This document shows positions 8,777 through 17,021 of a stretch of 64,000 bases of DNA, in pieces. Both the position numbers and the translations under genes were made by a program. The notes beneath the pieces are model-generated. The model made no database searches. It was given only the letters and a program-made list of their open reading frames with translations, and was not told where the DNA came from. Origin of the DNA: Methanococcoides sp052057775. Its GTDB lineage: Archaea > Halobacteriota > Methanosarcinia > Methanosarcinales > Methanosarcinaceae. How positions within the stretch are numbered: the stretch's first letter is position 1; the number at the start of each line of letters is the position of its first letter. The DNA is taken from assembly GCF_052057775.1 (NCBI RefSeq), contig NZ_CP195121.1, positions 310,001 through 374,000 of the forward strand, in the 5' to 3' direction.

Positions 8777-8794
8777 CTGACCTCACTATACAAC

Positions 8795-8833
8795 AATACT
8801 ATATTAACTTGGCGAACGATTTGAAGAAGTTAT
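8795..8833. repeat. Copy 1 of a diverged 39-bp direct repeat
   Basis: Matches 9048-9086 at 30 of 39 positions by direct comparison, sharing AATA, ATATTAACTT, GAA, GATTT and AGTTAT blocks in register. It is followed by the near-palindrome CATTATGATAATG (8837-8849). Confidence 0.65.
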
Positions 8834-8849
8834 CACCATTATGATAATG

Positions 8850-9010
8850 ATAGATAACCCCGGAGAATTTCCAGTCAGCATCACAAAGACCGTTAAAGGC
8901 AGGTGAACCATCCAGAAGGCCACCTGCCGGGCACGCCCTGTGCGCCCATACCACCGGGGCCGTACTACCACCACACGACCCCTGATCTAGTTCCGTACCA
9001 CCGGAATCAG
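8850..9010. ncRNA. Candidate structured noncoding RNA (GC-rich block between repeat copies)
   Basis: A GC-rich island in AT-rich surroundings. GGCAGGTG (8898-8905) pairs perfectly with CACCTGCC (8921-8928); next to it GGGCAC and GTGCGCCC can pair with a 2-nt bulge, and CCGG elements recur near both ends (8859-8863 and about 9000). No match to a known RNA family is recognised and the strand is not determined. An AT-rich, TATA-like stretch (8800-8808) lies upstream on the plus strand. Confidence 0.35.
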
Positions 9011-9047
9011 CGAAATAATAATGTTCCCTGATATATAATAGTAGATT

Positions 9048-9086
9048 AATAACATATTAACTTTATGAATGATTTTTAGGAGTTAT
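9048..9086. repeat. Copy 2 of a diverged 39-bp direct repeat
   Basis: Second copy (30/39 identical to 8795-8833), followed by the dyad ATGATG-N8-CATCAT (9085-9104). It ends about 45 bp before the epimerase TATA box, a good position for a regulator site. Confidence 0.65.
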
Positions 9087-9130
9087 GATGCTCATAATCA
9101 TCATACAGGAACGCTGCACATCCCCAAATA

Positions 9131-9140
9131 ATTATAAATA
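9131..9140 (+). promoter_or_regulatory. TATA box of the epimerase gene (leaderless transcript)
   Basis: ATTATAAATA is centred about 25 bp before ATG 9161, so transcription should begin at or next to the start codon. No Shine-Dalgarno site is present, which agrees. Confidence 0.5.
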
Positions 9141-9160
9141 ATGCAGCCGTCCTAGAAATT

Positions 9161-10060
9161 ATGAAAAGCATCCTTATAACAGGGGGACTGGGACAGGTCG
9201 GCAGTTACCTTGTAGACCGATTCCACGAGAGGAACGAAGTTGTTGTCCTGGACAACCATTCATCCACCACAAGGGAAAGTGTGCCTGAAGGTGTGAGAGT
9301 GATAAGGGCAGACATCAGGGATGAGGTCTCAGACCTTGTGAAGGATGCAGACATACTCATACACACTGCTGCCCAGATAAGTGTTGCAAGGTCCATGCAG
9401 GAACCTCTTTTCGATGCGCAGAACAATGTGTTAGGCACCATCAACCTGCTGGAGGCGGCAAGGGACGCAGATCTTGAGAGGTTCGTCTATTTCAGTTCGG
9501 CTGCGGTCTACGGGAACCCTGTGGCAGTGCCCATCAATGAGCAGCAGCAGCAGGATCCGCTCTCACCATATGGTGCCAGCAAGCTGGCAGGTGAGAAATA
9601 CTGCCTGATGTACAACAGGGCATACGGATTGCCCACGACCTGCATTCGCCCGTTCAATATATACAGCCCCAGACAGGACCCTTCCAATCCTTATTCAGGG
9701 GTGATTTCAAAGTTCATGGTGAGGGTACGCAATGGCCAGAACCCACTGGTCTTCGGGGACGGGGAGCAGACAAGGGACTTCATTTCGGTGCATGACATCG
9801 TGGACATGGTTGAACTTGTCATTGACAGGAAAGAGGCAGTGGGAGAGGTGTTCAATGCAGCTACCGGAAGGAGCACCACGATCAATGAACTGGCGGAGAT
9901 CATCATAGACCTGTTCGGGAAGGATGTTGAGATCGAACACGCAGACCCGCTGGCAGGGGACATCAAACACAGCGTTGCGGATATATCCAGGGCAGAGAAG
10001 CTGGGATTCCGGCCAGAGGTGGAACTTAAGCAGGGGCTTGAAGAGTTCCTGAAAGTGTGA
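9161..10060 (+). CDS. NAD-dependent sugar-nucleotide epimerase (UDP-glucose 4-epimerase-like)
   Basis: A 299-residue extended short-chain dehydrogenase. The Rossmann motif is GGLGQVG (residues 8-14), the catalytic Ser region FSSAAVYG (111-118) and the YxxxK pair Tyr137/Lys141. FNIYSPRQDPSNPYSGVIS and the FGDGEQTRDFISVHD segment are typical of GalE/WbpP-like enzymes, which interconvert UDP-glucose/galactose or their N-acetyl or uronic forms; the exact sugar cannot be decided. Soluble, probably supplying precursors for the surface polysaccharide genes at 16-39 kb. Monocistronic and probably leaderless. Confidence 0.85.
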   Translation: MKSILITGGLGQVGSYLVDRFHERNEVVVLDNHSSTTRESVPEGVRVIRADIRDEVSDLVKDADILIHTAAQISVARSMQEPLFDAQNNVLGTINLLEAARDADLERFVYFSSAAVYGNPVAVPINEQQQQDPLSPYGASKLAGEKYCLMYNRAYGLPTTCIRPFNIYSPRQDPSNPYSGVISKFMVRVRNGQNPLVFGDGEQTRDFISVHDIVDMVELVIDRKEAVGEVFNAATGRSTTINELAEIIIDLFGKDVEIEHADPLAGDIKHSVADISRAEKLGFRPEVELKQGLEEFLKV

Positions 10061-10222
10061 AAGGGAAATAAGCGGCATAGAGACTTTTAGAATTTACAGG
10101 GCCGGGATAAAAGGGTCCATCATCACGTTCCTGAAAGCAAAAAAGCAAAAGCAGAACAGGAAACCATATAGTATTTATGCCTTGCATCGAATAAAATAGT
10201 AAAACAATTAAGGATGAGACCA

Positions 10223-12439
10223 ATGGAAGAACTACAGATCAAAGTGGAAAAAGCACATCCAATAGATTTTGGACGTGGAATCATAAGGCTTGATCCGAGC
10301 ACTTTACTCAGCTTGCAGCTTTCCCCCGGAGATATCGTGGAGATAGTGGGAAAGAAGACAACAGCTGCAAAGGTCTGGAGAGCAGACAGACAGGACTGGG
10401 GACAGGGAATTGGTCGTATCGACGGTTTCACCCGACAGAACGCAGGTACAGGAATAGGAGAGAGGGTCTCTATCAGAAGGGTGGAGGTCACACCCGCGGA
10501 GAAGGTGGTCATGGCACCCCCTGAAGGGATATCCATGGAGTTCGGGGCCAACATCCAGGCAATCATCAAACATAATATACTGAAGCACCCGCTGGTCAGG
10601 GGAGATGTCATACCCATCACAAGTTCCATGACACAGCCCACACCCGGGAACCAGGCAATACCTCTTGTCGCCATCGAGACAACGCCTGCAGAGGGAATAC
10701 TTATCATTACTGAGAATACGGAGATCGAGCTGCGGCAGAAGCCGGCAAAGGGCTACGAGGACGCCACCCGCGGTATCGCCTATGAGGATATTGGCGGACT
10801 GGGTGACGAGATCCAGAGGGTACGCGAGATGATCGAGCTGCCCCTGAAGCACCATGAGATCTTCCAGAGACTTAACATCGAACCCCCGAAAGGGGTCATA
10901 CTCTACGGCCCGCCGGGAACCGGAAAGACACTGATCGCAAAGGCGGTGGCCGGCGAATCCAGGGCGAACTTCCTCTACATCGCAGGACCGGAGATCATGG
11001 GAAGGTTCTACGGGGAGAGCGAGGAGCGCCTGAGGAAGATATTCGAGGAGGCTGCAGAGAACGCACCTTCCATCATATTCATAGATGAGATAGACTCCAT
11101 CGCACCAAAGCGTGAGAACGTGACCGGAGAGGTGGAGCGCAGAGTGGTAGCCCAGCTGCTGACACTGATGGACGGCATGGAGGAGAGAGGACAGATCGTG
11201 GTGATCGGTGCCACCAACCGCGTGGATTCCATCGATCCCGCACTGCGCCGTCCCGGCAGGTTCGACAGGGAGATCGAGATCGGCGTCCCGGACAGCGATG
11301 ACCGTCTGGAGATCCTGCAGATCCACACCCGCGGAATGCCCCTTTCAGAGGATATCGATCTCGAGTACCTTGCGGAGCACACCCAGGGATTCGTTGGTGC
11401 GGACCTTCTTGCACTGGTGCAGGAAGCTTCCATGCGCTCCTTAAGGAGGATACTCCCGGAGATCAACCTTGAGGAGGACGAGATCCCTGAAGAGGTGCTG
11501 GAGAAGCTCATGGTAAAGCCGGAGGACTTCGAGGATGCACTTACGGAAGTGGAACCATCCGCAATGAGAGAGGTGCTGGTGGAGGTCCCATCCATCAGGT
11601 GGGATGACGTTGGAGGTCTTGATGAGGCGAAACAGGAGATCATCGAGGCCGTTGAATGGCCACTCAAGCGTCCGGACAGGATCGCAGAGATGGGCATCAA
11701 GGCACCAAAGGGAATACTCCTTTACGGCCCTCCGGGAACCGGAAAGACGCTGATCGCACAGGCCGTGGCCAACGAGTCCAATGCGAACTTCATCAGTATC
11801 AAGGGACCTCAGATGCTTTCCAAGTTCGTGGGAGAGTCCGAGAAGGCGATCCGCGATACGTTCAAGAAGGCAAGGCAGGTCTCACCATGTATCATCTTCT
11901 TCGATGAGATCGACTCCATCGCAACCACCAGGATGGCTGACAGCGAGACGGGAAGGAGCTCACAGCAGGTTGTCAACCAGCTGCTGACCGAACTGGACGG
12001 ACTGGAAGCACTGAAAGAAGTGGTGGTCATTGCAGCCACCAACCGCCCGGACATGATCGATCCTGCGCTGATGCGATCCGGAAGGTTCGACAGGCTGGTG
12101 CTTGTGGGAGGCTCCACCATGGAGGGAAGGGAAAAGATCTTCAGCATACACACACGCAACATCCCGTTGGACCCGGAGATCAGCATCGCGGAGCTTGCAG
12201 CAATGACAGAAGGTTATGTGGGTGCGGATATCGAGGCGGTGTGCAGGGAAGCTGTGATGCTTGCACTGCGTGAGAACTTCGAAACGGAGTCTGTGAAGAA
12301 GACCCATTTCCTTGCAGCAATGGGCAAGGTCAAACCCACCATCTCGGAGGATATGGCCGAATTCTACGGCAAGATGCAGGAAAAACTCAAAGGCAGCACC
12401 CATAAACAAGAAACAAGTTCTTATATGGGATATATGTAA
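10223..12439 (+). CDS. CDC48/VAT-type AAA+ ATPase
   Basis: A 738-residue unfoldase of the p97/VAT family that feeds proteins to the proteasome and remodels complexes. The N-domain (about 1-180, double-psi barrel) precedes two AAA modules: Walker A GPPGTGKT at residues 229-236 and 502-509, Walker B FIDEIDS and FFDEIDS. The C terminus ends in an aromatic tail, SSYMGYM, resembling the hydrophobic-tyrosine tails that engage the 20S proteasome. ATG 10223 (MEELQIKV) is preferred to 10214 because AGGATGAG is properly spaced from it. The PRC-barrel gene follows after 33 bp. Confidence 0.95.
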   Translation: MEELQIKVEKAHPIDFGRGIIRLDPSTLLSLQLSPGDIVEIVGKKTTAAKVWRADRQDWGQGIGRIDGFTRQNAGTGIGERVSIRRVEVTPAEKVVMAPPEGISMEFGANIQAIIKHNILKHPLVRGDVIPITSSMTQPTPGNQAIPLVAIETTPAEGILIITENTEIELRQKPAKGYEDATRGIAYEDIGGLGDEIQRVREMIELPLKHHEIFQRLNIEPPKGVILYGPPGTGKTLIAKAVAGESRANFLYIAGPEIMGRFYGESEERLRKIFEEAAENAPSIIFIDEIDSIAPKRENVTGEVERRVVAQLLTLMDGMEERGQIVVIGATNRVDSIDPALRRPGRFDREIEIGVPDSDDRLEILQIHTRGMPLSEDIDLEYLAEHTQGFVGADLLALVQEASMRSLRRILPEINLEEDEIPEEVLEKLMVKPEDFEDALTEVEPSAMREVLVEVPSIRWDDVGGLDEAKQEIIEAVEWPLKRPDRIAEMGIKAPKGILLYGPPGTGKTLIAQAVANESNANFISIKGPQMLSKFVGESEKAIRDTFKKARQVSPCIIFFDEIDSIATTRMADSETGRSSQQVVNQLLTELDGLEALKEVVVIAATNRPDMIDPALMRSGRFDRLVLVGGSTMEGREKIFSIHTRNIPLDPEISIAELAAMTEGYVGADIEAVCREAVMLALRENFETESVKKTHFLAAMGKVKPTISEDMAEFYGKMQEKLKGSTHKQETSSYMGYM

Positions 12440-12472
12440 ATAATGTGTTAATTACTCAGAGGGAGACGAAAG

Positions 12473-12742
12473 ATGGCAAAAGTGTTTGCAAAGAACCTGT
12501 CCAACAAACAGGTAATGGCTACTGACGGAACCGAGCTTGGTGTACTGAACAATATCGTCATGGACGGAAAGACCGGAGAATTGGAAGACCTTATCGTAAA
12601 GCCGGATATCGGTCTTGACACTTCCAAGTACCAGAAGGACGGCCAGTATATCGTCATACCTTTTGAGTCAGTTAGCGCGATCAAGGACTACATCGTCGTG
12701 GACAAGACCCTGGCAAAGGGCCTCCCATACGACCGTGACTGA
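12473..12742 (+). CDS. PRC-barrel domain protein
   Basis: An 89-residue single PRC-barrel, a small beta-barrel found in photosynthetic reaction centre H subunit and RimM. The pattern VFAKNLSNKQVMATDGTELGVLNNIVMD and the later IPFESVSAIKDYIVVD are typical of the stand-alone archaeal forms. GAGGGAGA precedes the start. Archaeal versions have been proposed to act in RNA processing or cell division; nothing here decides. It is 33 bp from CDC48 and may be co-transcribed. Confidence 0.88.
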   Translation: MAKVFAKNLSNKQVMATDGTELGVLNNIVMDGKTGELEDLIVKPDIGLDTSKYQKDGQYIVIPFESVSAIKDYIVVDKTLAKGLPYDRD

Positions 12743-12796
12743 GGTCCTTCTTACTTTTTTATTTTGATCTGGCCTTAAGTTAATTTTAAATTTGAC

Positions 12797-12836
12797 TTTA
12801 GTTTTAACTTCAGTAGTTTTAGTTCTAACTTCAGTA
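12797..12836. repeat. AT-rich 21-bp-period repeat between convergent genes
   Basis: A 19-nt unit TTTAGTTTTAACTTCAGTA at 12797-12815 recurs at 12818-12836 with one change. Degenerate TTAACTTTAGTTTTAA pieces continue on both sides from about 12775 to 12890. With a T-run at 12755-12764 the spacer probably acts as a two-way terminator between the PRC-barrel and phosphatase genes. Confidence 0.6.
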
Positions 12837-12905
12837 ATTCTAATATTAACTTTAGTTTTAAGATCAGCTTTGAATTCAGCTTTAGCCTGACCTTATTTTT
12901 TCCAT

Positions 12906-13589
12906 TTATTCCAGAAGCCCATTGGAGACCGCATATTCGATGGCCTCGAGGGTTCCTTCGCCGAAAGAGGCCTTTGTAATCATGGATGCCGCCTGTCTGG
13001 CATCGTCATCGGCATTGCCCACGGCTATGCCAAGGCCTGCCTCACGCATCATCTCGACGTCGTTGCAGGAGTCACCTATTGCCAGGAAATCCTTTGCGTC
13101 CATGCCCAGAAGCTCTGCAACGGTGTGAAGGCCTGTTCCCTTGTTGATCTTCCCGTCCTTGATGTGAACGGCATAGCCGGTGTCGATGATCTCCACGTTC
13201 ATGTTGTTGTCCTCGAGGATCCTTCTCAGTTCGGAGATGTCCATGCCCCTGCGGAGCACGACCTCGGTCTTGCGGTAGGCGGCATCGAGCTTCTCGAGGT
13301 CGAAGTAGTTCGAGAGCAGCTCGTAGGCTTCCTCGCATTTCTCCATGCCGTCGGCTATGATGGAAGGACTGTCAAAACCGGTGGATACGACCCCGCCGTT
13401 CTCTGCGATCACGATACCGCCGAGGCCAATTAGCTTTGCAGCGGCGTGAACGTAACAGAGGGGGTTGCCTGTGGAAAGGACTACCTGGGCCCTGAGCTCG
13501 CGGAATCTTTGCGCGACCCTCAGGTCCAGTGACCTGTCATGATTGGTTATAGTTCCGTCGATATCAACTACAAGGGCTTTGAAGACCAT
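12906..13589 (-). CDS. pgp: Archaeal phosphoglycolate phosphatase (HAD family, type IIB)
   Basis: A 227-residue HAD hydrolase that removes phosphate from 2-phosphoglycolate. Motif I is DIDGT (Asp9, Asp11) at the N terminus, motif II includes VVLSTGN, and motif IV is GDSCNDVEM, followed by a GNADD segment. The size and the cap between motifs II and III match the archaeal Pgp family related to sucrose-phosphate phosphatase. ATG 13589 begins at MVFKALVVDIDGT; the frame is open to 13613 but those eight residues are unlike the family. No Shine-Dalgarno site is seen for either. Other HAD IIB substrates remain possible. Confidence 0.82.
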   Translation of the reverse strand: MVFKALVVDIDGTITNHDRSLDLRVAQRFRELRAQVVLSTGNPLCYVHAAAKLIGLGGIVIAENGGVVSTGFDSPSIIADGMEKCEEAYELLSNYFDLEKLDAAYRKTEVVLRRGMDISELRRILEDNNMNVEIIDTGYAVHIKDGKINKGTGLHTVAELLGMDAKDFLAIGDSCNDVEMMREAGLGIAVGNADDDARQAASMITKASFGEGTLEAIEYAVSNGLLE

Positions 13590-13733
13590 GCAGTCAGATA
13601 TGACGGAGACCATCTTATAGTTTATCTCAACATTTTTGGGTTAACATCTTAGGTTAACATCCCAGGTTTAATATTCCCCGAGGAGTTACCATCCCTGAGT
13701 TAACATTTCCCGGAACTCATCCCGGCTTGCAGC

Positions 13734-14711
13734 TCAGGCATCCCCGAGACCGTCGGTGGTGATGGACATGATGGCCTCGCCGTCCGGGAGGTTGGGGGAG
13801 TCCACAAGCTTGACGATCCTCTTGTCGCCCTTGGACTTCCTGATGTAGAGCCTGAAGGTGGCGGTGTGGCCCAGGATGTGGCCGCCGATGGGTTTTGTGG
13901 GGTCACCGAAGAAGGCGTCCGGCTTTGCCATGACCTGGTTGGTGACGACAACGCAGGCGTTGAAAAGGTCACCGAAGCGCTGGATGTCATGAAGGTGCTT
14001 GTTGAGCTTCTGCTGCCTGTCGGCAAGTGTTCCCCTGCCGATGTACTCGGCCCTGAAGTGAGCGGTGAGGGAATCCACGATCAGAAGGCGTACGGGCATC
14101 TCGGAGTCCTTGAGCTCGTTGGCAAGCTCGGAGGCCGTGTCCACAAGAAGTATCTGGTGATTGGAATTGTAGGCACGGGCCACGTGGATGTTCTTGAGGA
14201 ACTCCTCGGGATCGTACTCGATGCCGTGCTTCTCGGAAAGACCCCTGACCATCTGTTCGATCCTCTCGGGCCTGAAGGTGTTCTCGGTATCGATGATGAC
14301 AACAGAACCCCCGAGACCTCCCTGTTCCGGAGGCAGCTGGACGTTCACGGCCAGCTGATGGGCTACCTGCGTCTTACCGCAACCGAACTCACCGTACATC
14401 TCGGTGATGGACTGGGTCTCTATACCTCCGCCCATCATCTCATCGAACTCCTGGCACCCGGTGGACAGCTTGCCCACAAGTTTCCTACGCTCAAGCACGA
14501 TGTCACCGGTCTCGAAACCGCCGATATCCGCAGCCTGTCTGGCCGCATTGATGATCTTCGCAGCAGTTGATTCCCCTATCTCCGCACTGTTGGCGAGTTC
14601 CGCAGGGGAAGCCACAGCAATGGCCTCGACCGTGTTAAAGCCGGCGTCCTTCAGTTTCTGCGCCGTTGCCGGCCCCACATGATCAAGATCTTCCAGTAAA
14701 ACTTCACTCAT
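13734..14711 (-). CDS. radA: DNA repair and recombination protein RadA
   Basis: The archaeal RecA/Rad51 recombinase, forming filaments on single-stranded DNA for homologous recombination. The 325-residue protein has the N-terminal helix-hairpin-helix domain (about 1-60), Walker A GEFGCGKTQ near residue 107 and Walker B RLLIVDS, and an FFGDPTKPIGGHILGH L2 region. AGGAGCT lies close before ATG 14711. The third residue of Walker A is Cys rather than the Ser of many homologues, a mild change. It is single, with 434 bp upstream free of genes. Confidence 0.96.
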   Translation of the reverse strand: MSEVLLEDLDHVGPATAQKLKDAGFNTVEAIAVASPAELANSAEIGESTAAKIINAARQAADIGGFETGDIVLERRKLVGKLSTGCQEFDEMMGGGIETQSITEMYGEFGCGKTQVAHQLAVNVQLPPEQGGLGGSVVIIDTENTFRPERIEQMVRGLSEKHGIEYDPEEFLKNIHVARAYNSNHQILLVDTASELANELKDSEMPVRLLIVDSLTAHFRAEYIGRGTLADRQQKLNKHLHDIQRFGDLFNACVVVTNQVMAKPDAFFGDPTKPIGGHILGHTATFRLYIRKSKGDKRIVKLVDSPNLPDGEAIMSITTDGLGDA

Positions 14712-15145
14712 TTTGATAGCTCCTTAGGTGCACAGTTTTTCTTTCTAGCGTGCACGTTCGTTCTTCTTTATATCTGCTGAGTATTTAAGGATGAGCTAAG
14801 CGGTGTGAAAGTAATACACTCGCCATATTCCCAACACGCACACCATCCGGAGAAAGAGAAGATGCCATCTTACTGGCCGGTAACTTACTGAGCAGTAAGA
14901 TCAGTGATGGATGCAAGCGTAGGGTTAGATGAACGATGACAGGGAACACAACCCCTGCTGGTGGAAATTCTGCAGGTGGATATGACAGAGTACATGTTAT
15001 CAAAAGTCATCATATTTCTGGAATGTGCCGCCTGCGGCGGGGTAGCTGTTTCCGTTTCTAAAAACACGCATTTCTCATTTTAGTGTTGGATCTGTTATCC
15101 GACAGATACAAACACTTATGATACAAAACCCCATTTCAGAGAACA
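14712..15145. other. 434-bp intergenic region between divergent radA and coaD
   Basis: No credible gene. The radA-proximal part has an AT-rich promoter stretch (TTTATATCTG near 14767-14776). Inverted repeats include TTACTGGCCGGTAA (14872-14885), a near copy CTTACTGAGCAGTAAG (14885-14900), and CCGCC-TGC-GGCGG (15028-15040). Whether these are regulatory dyads or parts of a small RNA is not clear. Confidence 0.5.
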
Positions 15146-15616
15146 ATGGGACGAACAGCGGTAGGAGGGACCTTCGAGTGTCTCCATGACGGACACAAGT
15201 ACCTGATAAAGAAAGCCTTCGAGACAGCCGGAGACGACATCCTGGACATCGGCCTGACCTCCGACGAGATGGCCGGCCAGAAGAACCGCAACATCCCCGA
15301 CTACCCCACCCGCGAGAGGAATCTCCTCCATTTCATAAAAGAACTGGCCATCCCCAGATCCCACTACCGTATCCAGAAGCTCACCGACCCCTACGGCACC
15401 ACCCTGGAAGGTGACTACGATGCCATCGTGGTATCCCCTGAGACCTACCCCGTAGCCCTGAAGATCAACGAGCTTCGCAAAGCTGCCGGGAGAGCGGAGA
15501 TCAGGATCGTCAGGATAGAGTACGTGATGGCTGATGATGATGTTCCTATTTCTTCCACCCGGATCGTACACGGAGAGATCGATGTACACGGTCATCTGAA
15601 GGGAAAGCAAGGTTAA
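15146..15616 (+). CDS. coaD: Phosphopantetheine adenylyltransferase, archaeal type
   Basis: Transfers AMP to 4'-phosphopantetheine, the next-to-last step of coenzyme A synthesis. At 156 residues it fits the archaeal/eukaryotic PPAT group. The nucleotidyltransferase motif GGTFECLHDGHKYL (residues 8-21, with the HxGH variant HDGH) and the C-terminal ISSTRI motif (ATP binding) are both present. Soluble enzyme. No operon partner; it is preceded by the 434-bp region shared with radA. Confidence 0.93.
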   Translation: MGRTAVGGTFECLHDGHKYLIKKAFETAGDDILDIGLTSDEMAGQKNRNIPDYPTRERNLLHFIKELAIPRSHYRIQKLTDPYGTTLEGDYDAIVVSPETYPVALKINELRKAAGRAEIRIVRIEYVMADDDVPISSTRIVHGEIDVHGHLKGKQG

Positions 15617-16006
15617 CTTTCATTGATGTGGGGCCGAGATACCGCATTGGCCGGAGGAAGTAATCCAACCCCGGGTGTTAACACGAAAAACAGTTGCAGC
15701 CTGCTGTATATACACATCCGAAAAATATCCTGCGGGTTCGGGTGATGGCATGTGCAGGGATATCGCGGAGAGGGATGAGCTTGAGCGGACATGAAGTGGG
15801 TGGCTTTACATGGGAGGGACAGGGGCAGGCCGGCGGGGAGAAGGGCGGTGAGGAGCAGACCCTGATGATGCGGCAGCCATCGAGGGGGACCATGCCCGGG
15901 AAAACGTATCCTGCAAACCGCCAAAAAACGGCACAGAAGGTCTCACAAAAAAATGATAAAAAGCCATATATACTACGCCACTAATTTTTAATGTGGGGGC
16001 AGTAGA
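15617..16006. other. 390-bp intergenic region, purine-rich and GC-rich
   Basis: Two overlapping open frames cross it but neither translation looks like a protein (odd composition, no conserved pattern). The section 15730-15900 is unusually G/A-rich and could encode an untranslated RNA. A TATA-like CATATATACTA (15963-15973) before the deacetylase gene at 16007 is the only clear signal. Confidence 0.45.
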
Positions 16007-16867
16007 ATGCTTAGGAAATTGCCATTCGTTTTGTTGAGGCTGACAGGGGTACCCTTCCTCTTCAGGGAGGTACTGCAGAAGAATAAGGTGTCGATCATCC
16101 TGTTCCATGATATCGATCCCGACATCATAGAGACGTACCTGAGAACGCTGATCCCCAGATACAATTTCATCTCCCTGCAGGATTACATCAGCGCAAGGGA
16201 AGCGGGGACCGTTGATGAGCTGCCGCCCAGGTCGATGATCATAACGCTGGATGACGGGCATAAGAGCAACTACGAGCTTAAACCTCTTCTGGAGAAATAT
16301 AAGGTGCCTGCCACCATCTTCCTCTGCAGCGGCATAGTGGATACCAATCGTCATTTCTGGTGGAAGCATGAGACCGGCGGGGAGTATGGCAGGGAGCATC
16401 TGAAGAGTATGCCCAACCAGGAAAAGCTGGAGGTCCTGAAACAGTTCGGTTTTGAGGTGACAAAGGAGTTCGGGGACCGGCAGGCGTTGCTGAAGAGCGA
16501 GATCGAGGACATGGAGGACATGGTGGACTTCCAGTCCCATACGGTGTTCCATCCCATCCTGCCCATGTGCACCGACGAGGAAGCGGAGTGGGAGATCGCG
16601 CAGTCAAAGAAGGACCTCGAGGAGAAATATGGGTTTTCGATCAACACATTGTCCTATCCCAACGGGGACTACTCGAAGAGGGACATCGAGCTTGCCAGGA
16701 AGGCGGGGTATACCTGCGCCATCACCATCGAGCCGGGCTTCAATTCCGCGGACACTGACCTGTTCAGGCTCAAACGCGCTCCCATACGGGATGGTGCCGA
16801 TGTCAACGAGCTGCTGGTCAAGGCAAGCGGAGTATGGTGGTATCTCAGGAAAATGGTGGGACAGTGA
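16007..16867 (+). CDS. Polysaccharide deacetylase (NodB-type)
   Basis: A 286-residue carbohydrate esterase 4 protein, expected to remove N-acetyl groups from a surface or extracellular glycan. The NodB motifs are visible: FHDIDPDI near residue 31, TLDDGHKSNY near residue 81 (metal Asp pair), and SHTVFH (HxxxH metal ligands) near 176. No signal peptide, so it probably acts on cytosolic lipid-linked intermediates or is membrane-associated. A GTGGGGGC stretch precedes the start. The acyltransferase gene follows 154 bp later, the same order as at 24.8 kb. Confidence 0.85.
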   Translation: MLRKLPFVLLRLTGVPFLFREVLQKNKVSIILFHDIDPDIIETYLRTLIPRYNFISLQDYISAREAGTVDELPPRSMIITLDDGHKSNYELKPLLEKYKVPATIFLCSGIVDTNRHFWWKHETGGEYGREHLKSMPNQEKLEVLKQFGFEVTKEFGDRQALLKSEIEDMEDMVDFQSHTVFHPILPMCTDEEAEWEIAQSKKDLEEKYGFSINTLSYPNGDYSKRDIELARKAGYTCAITIEPGFNSADTDLFRLKRAPIRDGADVNELLVKASGVWWYLRKMVGQ

Positions 16868-17021
16868 CGCCATTGCATGCATACCTCTGGCAACATAGGG
16901 CGTGGTCCGTGATTACAGAGGGACACCTTTACTTTTATAGGTTGGATGAATATAAGTGAACACAACCGACTGAAGAAAGCGGGTATATAAGATAGACGCA
17001 CACAAATTGATAGGGAATAAT

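Larger units (their letters stand above)
8575..9160. other. 586-bp gene-free structured intergenic region
   Basis: No frame here looks coding. It contains, in order: a short direct repeat AGATAACATAAC/AGATAACGTAAC (8595-8606, 8612-8623), two strong hairpins (8671-8695 and 8733-8776), a diverged 39-bp direct repeat (8795-8833 and 9048-9086), and a GC-rich block between the repeat copies (about 8850-9010). The flanks are AT-rich, so the GC-rich block stands out. It may hold one or more noncoding RNAs and regulatory sites for the epimerase gene. Confidence 0.6.

Noticed and set aside
8850..9010. tRNA or known riboswitch in the GC-rich block
   Set aside because: No T-loop GTTCRANYC pattern and no recognised riboswitch core; kept only as an unassigned candidate RNA.
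14885..15067. Minus-strand open frame of 60 codons upstream of coaD
   Set aside because: No ribosome site, no recognisable protein pattern, and it crosses palindromes that look regulatory.
15694..15984. Plus-strand open frame of 96 codons before the first deacetylase
   Set aside because: Composition is odd (Gly/Gln/Arg rich, no hydrophobic core), no ribosome site; treated as a GC-rich spacer.
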